From Citrus sinensis (Eukaryota; Streptophyta; Magnoliopsida; Sapindales; Rutaceae), in assembly GCF_022201045.2 (NCBI RefSeq), contig NC_068563.1:24525001-24589000 (forward strand): DNA of 64,000 nucleotides. The letters run 5' to 3'. A program made the position numbers and the translations under genes. The notes beneath the pieces are model-generated. The model saw nothing but the letters and a program-made list of their open reading frames with translations, was not told the origin of the DNA and ran no database searches. Below are positions 59,163 through 64,000 of the stretch, one piece after another (within the stretch, counting starts at the first letter, position 1; every line of letters starts with the position of its first letter).

Positions 59163-60284
59163 ATGGCGAAGCTCCCTCAGGATTTGATCAACGTCATACT
59201 AAGTTGGCTACCAGTGAGGTCTCTCTTGCAGCTTCGAGTGCGTTCCGAAAGCATTGTGTTCATTAATTGACAGCCAATAATTCATAAAGCTCCATCTCAG
59301 GCGTTCCATAAATTGGAACCAACCCCCATCTCGGCCTCATTTTTAAAGAAGAATTATCTGAAAAATTCGTCTATACAAGCTTGGATTGCTTTGATAATTT
59401 CGTAGAAATCGATCACTTGGCTGTTGCAATGGATTAGTTGCGCGTTGCGCTATAAAACAATGATAAAGGGAGAGTTTTGTGGAACCCGTCAACGAAGAAA
59501 TGTCATACGTTGCCCAGTATTTTGATTGATTCTAAAAATTATGATGTTCGTGGTTGGATTACGGTGGATGGGTTTGGTTAGGTGCTTTTACTGCTTACTA
59601 CAAATGGGTAAGAATTTTTCATATAGTTCCAAGAAAAGAGAAAGTATCTTGAAATTTTTGTTAACCGTTTGAAAAGTAATTCTTGGAGTAAAATCAGTGG
59701 CTTCCCATTTTGTTATGATGACATTGCTGGATGTGCTGGTGCTGCTGCTGCTGGTGATACTTTGAATTGGGTGGCACTACAAAAATTCAAACTGTATAGT
59801 GAAAGATTTATCTTTGGATTTGATCTAAAGAATGAGGATATTTTTTTCTTGTGGTTGGGCCTGATATACAGGCTAAATGTCCTATTGTAAGTTCGGACGG
59901 GTTTGGGGGATGTCTATCATCTGTGAACATTTTTACGATGCATGGGTGATTAAGGAATATAAGGTCAAGGAGTCTTGGACTAAACTGTTTTCATTTTAGC
60001 TGGAGGGACTGAGAGTTTCTGACTCTCAAGGAATTGCTTTTGACATTTTTACCAGATGTTTTGCTTTCGATTATTTGAGACCTTTTGCGTATTCAAAGAA
60101 TGGTAATATAGTTTTAATTTATGATGGATGCTGCAAGCTTTATTGGTATAACTTGAAAGATCTGGGATTTGAGCACATTGAGCTTCCTGGCCGGCCAGAA
60201 CATTTTCGCGAAGTAACTCTTTGTGTGGACAGTCCAGTTCCTCTTGATGCTGGTACAGGAATGGGTGTTCAGAGATCAGAGTAG
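59163..60284 (+). pseudogene. F-box/FBA pseudogene B
   Basis: ATG at 59,163 followed by KLPQDLINVILSWLPVRSLL, a good F-box start matching the intact gene. The frame ends in TAA about 33 codons later. Downstream the FBA domain is recognisable in pieces: GDTLNWVALQ, FIFGFDLKNED, then LRPFAYSKNGNIVLIYDG, LYWYNLKDLGFEHIELPG and TLCVDSPVPLDA, ending in TAG at 60,282. At least three frameshifts are needed to connect them. It is not interrupted by a transposon, so it shows the undisturbed layout of the family. It may be transcribed but cannot give a full protein. Confidence 0.85.
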
Positions 60285-62280
60285 CAGGCAAAGGAAGATC
60301 AAAACCAGGCAGAAGAGGTAAAAATAGAATCAATTCATAGTCTTTTATGCACTTACAAATGAATCTCATTAAAAGGTATGCAAATTCATTTCATCAGCTT
60401 GTTTAAGAAAATGTTATTCAATCAAGTAGAGAATTAAGTAAATCTTTTTTATTCTTTGATAATATTCAACCTACCAGAAATATGAAGTATATATTAATCT
60501 GATTTATGTTCCCTGATCTTTTCTACTGAAACCATACTAAACTTTTTCTTACTATTGTATCCTGATGGTTTCACATTCTTCAGGGTTTAAATTAGACGGC
60601 TTGGCAGTATTTGTGCAAAGGGGAAGTCCATGATGGAAGTATAGAAGGTTTGGTGAATATATTCTTATAGTTCATGTATTTATTCTATTCTTTGGAGGCC
60701 AAATGTTGTTCTAGTGTCTTTGTTGTGTGTATAGTTTAAGAAGCAGTTACTTGCACATAAGGTTCTACGTGGTATTAGCTACTGTCCTTTTCAATTTGAA
60801 GGATGCTTGACTCTTGTAATCGGCTGCAATGAAGATGTGATGTTATGTACATGTCTCTTTTATTGATCAGCTTGTCTTCTTATGTTGAGGAAACTATTGT
60901 GGCTGACACAGAGAAGTGATATCATGCAAATTGAACTCAAATTTTTCATTGAAGTGACTTGATAATTAACTGGCTTCCTTCTTACTACCTAGTAGTGTCA
61001 TGTTACTTTGATAAGTATATACCTTTTCCAAGGTTTATCATCTAATATGGCTATATCAAATTAATTACTACACATTCTATCTGGAAATTATAACAAATAT
61101 ATATACAATCTGGAAAAATGAAAATTAATTATTTTGCTTGTGAAGGTAGGGTATTCTCCACAGAGACCTTAACATATCAGCCCCTCATGAGAGGATATTT
61201 TGATTTTGAACGCCTATTAACATATCAGCCCGTCATGAGAGGATATTAAGATTTCAAATCCCTCTTCATCTCTCTGTTTAATTCTTAGTTGTCATTCTTC
61301 CACTCTTGATCCTCCCTGCGGTGGGTGAAAAGTACTATAGGCTACTTGTCTCCTCTGTTTGGATTTTACTCTTCTTTTTCGCTAAGATGATCCCGCCATA
61401 GGTTTGCAAGTTCAATTCCATCTCCATCTCTTCGATTTTGACAGTAGGTAAAGAATAGAAATGGGATTTAGATAAATTAGGGATTGTTCCTCTTGAAGCT
61501 ATTGATTTAACTCCATCTCTTTCCTAAACATTACAGGCACTCTTCTTTTGCCGAAAACTTGGTATTCAAACCGCCGGCATAATAATTTACTTCAACTAGA
61601 TTAAACAACGTCTATGTACTAATTTTCATTTACTGTAGATGAATTTGATGACTTTCTTTTTCATTTCTAAGTATGAGTACAATACCCGCGACAAATCTTT
61701 AAGCAAAAGAAAAGTATTTGAGATGATGAATATATTATAGTGTAAGATTTTTTACCTTTACACCTAAAGAGATCGCTAATATTTGAAGAAACTAACTGAA
61801 AATGGTACTTGTTAAGTTACATAATCATGTAACTTACATAAACCCAACACTTACTATCACTAAAATAAAAACTATAAACAACAAAAATTAAATATGTATT
61901 AGTGGTAGCATGAGTTGATGTAAGCTACGCGATCATGTAACTTAACAACTACCACTGAAAATTATGTATCAAACTTCGAGGCGGGAACTCACATTAATAT
62001 TGTTGGCCCATGTAAGGCAAATTATCTGCTCTTGTTGTGCTAAAGCAGCAACTCACTGGACACTAATTCCAGACAAGAAGCCTAACATAAATGGCCTACT
62101 CACCATTAATCTAACATGTTATGGGACAAAAGAATATTGTACTTAATTTAAAAAGTACCTCCCACCAAAAAGAAATCTCATCATAACCATAAAGAAAGCC
62201 TCATCGTCCACACGTTTTTGTCCTTTTTAATCACTCGTCAAAAGCTCGCAGCGGTAAGCAGATGTAAGCCAGCATTAGCA
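60285..62280. other. intergenic, 3' side of pseudogene B
   Basis: Possible 3' UTR exons of B (donor-like AAGAG|GTAAAA at 60,315; acceptor-like TTCTTCAG at about 60,583). A 48-bp direct repeat occurs at 61,169-61,264. GATCATGTAACTTA occurs near 61,825 and 61,930. A 60-codon frame at 61,964-62,146 has no recognised feature. Confidence 0.4.
61169..61264. repeat. 48-bp direct tandem repeat, two units
   Basis: Both units carry TTAACATATCAGCCC and TCATGAGAGGATATT followed by GAT TT-rich sequence; the period is 48 bases (61,169 and 61,217). Confidence 0.8.
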
Positions 62281-62461
62281 ACGAGCAGAGAAATTTCACT
62301 TCTCAACACCCAATTCTTCGACTTGGCTACTGTAATATATTATTCTTCAGGTACTCTTTGCCCTTTGCTTTGATTTGCTTTACTTGTAAGATTTTGTCAA
62401 TTACCTTTCCAAATCAGTGAAAGGGTCTTGGATATTGGATTGTGCTCAAAACCACTAACAA
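62281..62461 (+). promoter_or_regulatory. leader of the intact F-box gene, with a probable 5' UTR intron
   Basis: TTCTTCAG|GTACTC at about 62,349 is donor-like and CCAAATCAG|TGAAAGGG at about 62,418 is acceptor-like, giving a short intron before the start codon. The leader is partly conserved at 48,631-48,960. This is inference from sequence signals only. Confidence 0.4.
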
Positions 62462-63562
62462 ATGTCAAGCCTCCCGCTGGATTTAATCTCCGACATACTA
62501 AGCCGGCTACCGGTAAAGCCTCTGCTGCGCTTCAGGTGCGTATCAAAGTGTTTTTGTAGCTTAATCGACAGCCAAGATTTCGTAAAGCTGCATCTCAATC
62601 AAGCCATCGAAACCAACTCCGGTCTCAGTCTTATTGTTCCAACTTTAACGTCAGATAACAAATTTTTCTCTCTGGAGTTAGATTCAGTTGATAATCCTGT
62701 TGAAATTGAGTACCCATTTAAGAAATATAATAGGGGTCACACTTCAGTGATTGGTTGTTGCCATGGATTGCTTGCTATGTTTAACCGGAGGTTAGGTATG
62801 TCCGTGTTCAACCCAACAACTAAGAAATTCAAACTTTTCCCACAGTTTTGGAGTGATTGTTATACGGATTACATGACTAATAATTTTCACTTCGATGGGT
62901 TTGGTTATGATGCTTCTACTGATGACTATAAGTTGGTCAGAATTATACAGTCGTACAAAGTAGATTATCTTGAAGTTATTATTTATAGTTTGAAAGCTGA
63001 CACTTGGAGACGGACTCGAGAATTCCCATATTATATTCTTGATGATCGATGTAATGGTGTTTTCATTGCCGGTGCTCTGCATTGGTTGGCAGCACGAGGC
63101 TCTGTAAGAACTGGTCAAAATATGATTCTTGCATTTGATCTGAAGAGTGAGAAATTTTACGAAGTGCAACAGCCGCATGGAATGAAGGGAGGCTTTTGTA
63201 GCCAGGTGGGGGTTTTGCGAGGATGCCTATGGATAAACAGTTATTATCATGATGAGCCTCGCTGCGATATATGGGTGATGAAAGAGTATGGATCGCAACA
63301 GTCCTGGTCTAAACTGTGTTCTTTTTCAAAAATGCTTCATGAAACTTGTTATTATACAGAAGCTTTTGCCTTTTCAAAAGATGGGGATAAAGCTTTAATT
63401 TATCAGCACAGCAGATGTCTGCATTGGTACAATCTAAAAGATCATAAGCAGGATGTCATTGAGATTCGTAATGGGAATCAAAGCTTTTGGGATGCATTTA
63501 TCTGCATGGGAAGTCTTGCTTCAATTGATGCTTATACAACTGTAGGTGTGGACACAGAGTAG
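62462..63562 (+). CDS. F-box protein with F-box-associated (FBA) domain, CPR1-like
   Basis: 366 residues in one open frame. The F-box occupies residues about 3-45 (LPLDLISDILSRLPVKPLLR, then CVSKCFCSLIDSQDFVKLHL) and would bind SKP1/ASK in an SCF ubiquitin ligase. The FBA region (about 90-330) has the family landmarks GCCHGLLAMF, VFNPTTKKFK, FGYDASTDDYKLVRI, YSLKADTWRR, AGALHWLA, ILAFDLKSEKF and IWVMKEYG, and is taken to bind the target protein. Length is normal for CPR1/CPR30-type proteins; the target is unknown. The start fits the family pattern and is preceded by AACAA. It is the only intact member of the F-box cluster here, next to pseudogene B and the transposon-split copies. Confidence 0.93.
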   Translation: MSSLPLDLISDILSRLPVKPLLRFRCVSKCFCSLIDSQDFVKLHLNQAIETNSGLSLIVPTLTSDNKFFSLELDSVDNPVEIEYPFKKYNRGHTSVIGCCHGLLAMFNRRLGMSVFNPTTKKFKLFPQFWSDCYTDYMTNNFHFDGFGYDASTDDYKLVRIIQSYKVDYLEVIIYSLKADTWRRTREFPYYILDDRCNGVFIAGALHWLAARGSVRTGQNMILAFDLKSEKFYEVQQPHGMKGGFCSQVGVLRGCLWINSYYHDEPRCDIWVMKEYGSQQSWSKLCSFSKMLHETCYYTEAFAFSKDGDKALIYQHSRCLHWYNLKDHKQDVIEIRNGNQSFWDAFICMGSLASIDAYTTVGVDTE

Positions 63563-64000
63563 GGGAAAGATCCAACTACTGGGTAAGGCTGTCGAGTTTC
63601 AATATCTTTGCTCTAGCAAAAAATACATTCCATGTAATTACATGTGATTTTAACTCAATTTCACCACAAGATAGAGGCTATGGTTGTCTAATGCACTTTT
63701 GCACGTTAGATATGCAGAAGTGAGAGCATAAACGTTCTTATATCGTACATTAGCCATTACTCATCTAAACTCTGGGAGACTGTTAATGTCAGAATACTAT
63801 TTATCCCGCTTATCCATTATTTCCAATTAACAAAGAAGGTAATAGAAAAGTCTTAGCGTCTTTAAAGGGATGACTTTCTGATCCTTTCTATCTCGCGGAA
63901 GTATTACTCAAAATTTTCCTCACTGACATATGTCAATGGTTTTTGTTTTTCTTTAGGCTGGCTTTGGTAATATTGAGCATATTTGTTCTAATATCTTTGT
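63563..64000. other. 3' side of the F-box gene
   Basis: A donor-like CTGG|GTAAGG lies about 20 bases after the stop, at 63,581, as in pseudogene B, so a 3' UTR intron is likely. No second gene is seen before the window ends. Confidence 0.45.

Noticed and set aside
62792-63178. 128-codon minus frame
   Set aside because: Antisense to the intact F-box gene.

Overview
The window is nuclear DNA from a flowering plant, most likely a eudicot; the protein style loosely suggests Citrus, but that is an impression and was not tested. The evidence is plant-only gene families (NAC, S40/DUF584, germin-like, class III peroxidase, Ole e 1-like, F-box/FBA), GT-AG introns, AT-rich intergenic DNA and many plant-type transposons. 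About seven genes look intact; most of the remaining sequence is repeats and broken genes. Gene models were made by eye from reading frames, splice sites and family motifs.

Left part, 1-20 kb. The first 100 bases may hold the last exon of an unknown gene. A diverged tandem duplication of about 1 kb units follows (1.54-3.66 kb). A three-exon NAC transcription factor lies on the minus strand at 3.73-4.83 kb. From 6.5 to 9.3 kb there are fold-back elements: a 729-bp long inverted repeat, a second inverted repeat, and a head-to-tail dimer of a Tourist-like MITE. A decayed MULE-like fragment (11.4 kb), a two-exon Ole e 1-like secreted protein gene (13-14 kb) and several small hairpins follow. I recognise no gene between 15.1 and 20.0 kb.

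Middle part, 20-29 kb. All genes here are on the minus strand: an intronless S40-type senescence regulator, two nearly identical germin-like protein genes, and a four-exon class III peroxidase. Each germin-like gene is followed at its 5' side by a relic of a peroxidase gene, so a unit of germin-like gene plus peroxidase piece was duplicated next to an intact peroxidase. These are secreted cell-wall proteins, but a shared pathway is not shown by the sequence.

Right part, 31-64 kb. A complete but inactivated Copia element (31,969-37,411, TSD CTTAG) sits in a Gypsy gag relic. From 41.5 to 57.4 kb, broken F-box gene sequence is interrupted by a second Copia element (41,558-48,330, TSD AGATT), a gag-only Gypsy remnant (48,985-50,597) and an L1-type LINE (51,338-57,361, 18-bp near-perfect TSD). 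The second Copia carries a 1,369-bp solo LTR (TSD GTAGA), and the LINE carries an LTR-like block. Another F-box pseudogene (59.2-60.3 kb) and one intact F-box/FBA gene (62.46-63.56 kb) complete a local F-box cluster.

I do not see a clearly new biological system. The most unusual items are the nested F-box locus, an 18-bp CACGTATACGGTACT-type tandem repeat shared by two unrelated retroelements, the germin/peroxidase duplication unit, and the long inverted repeats that could form double-stranded RNA.
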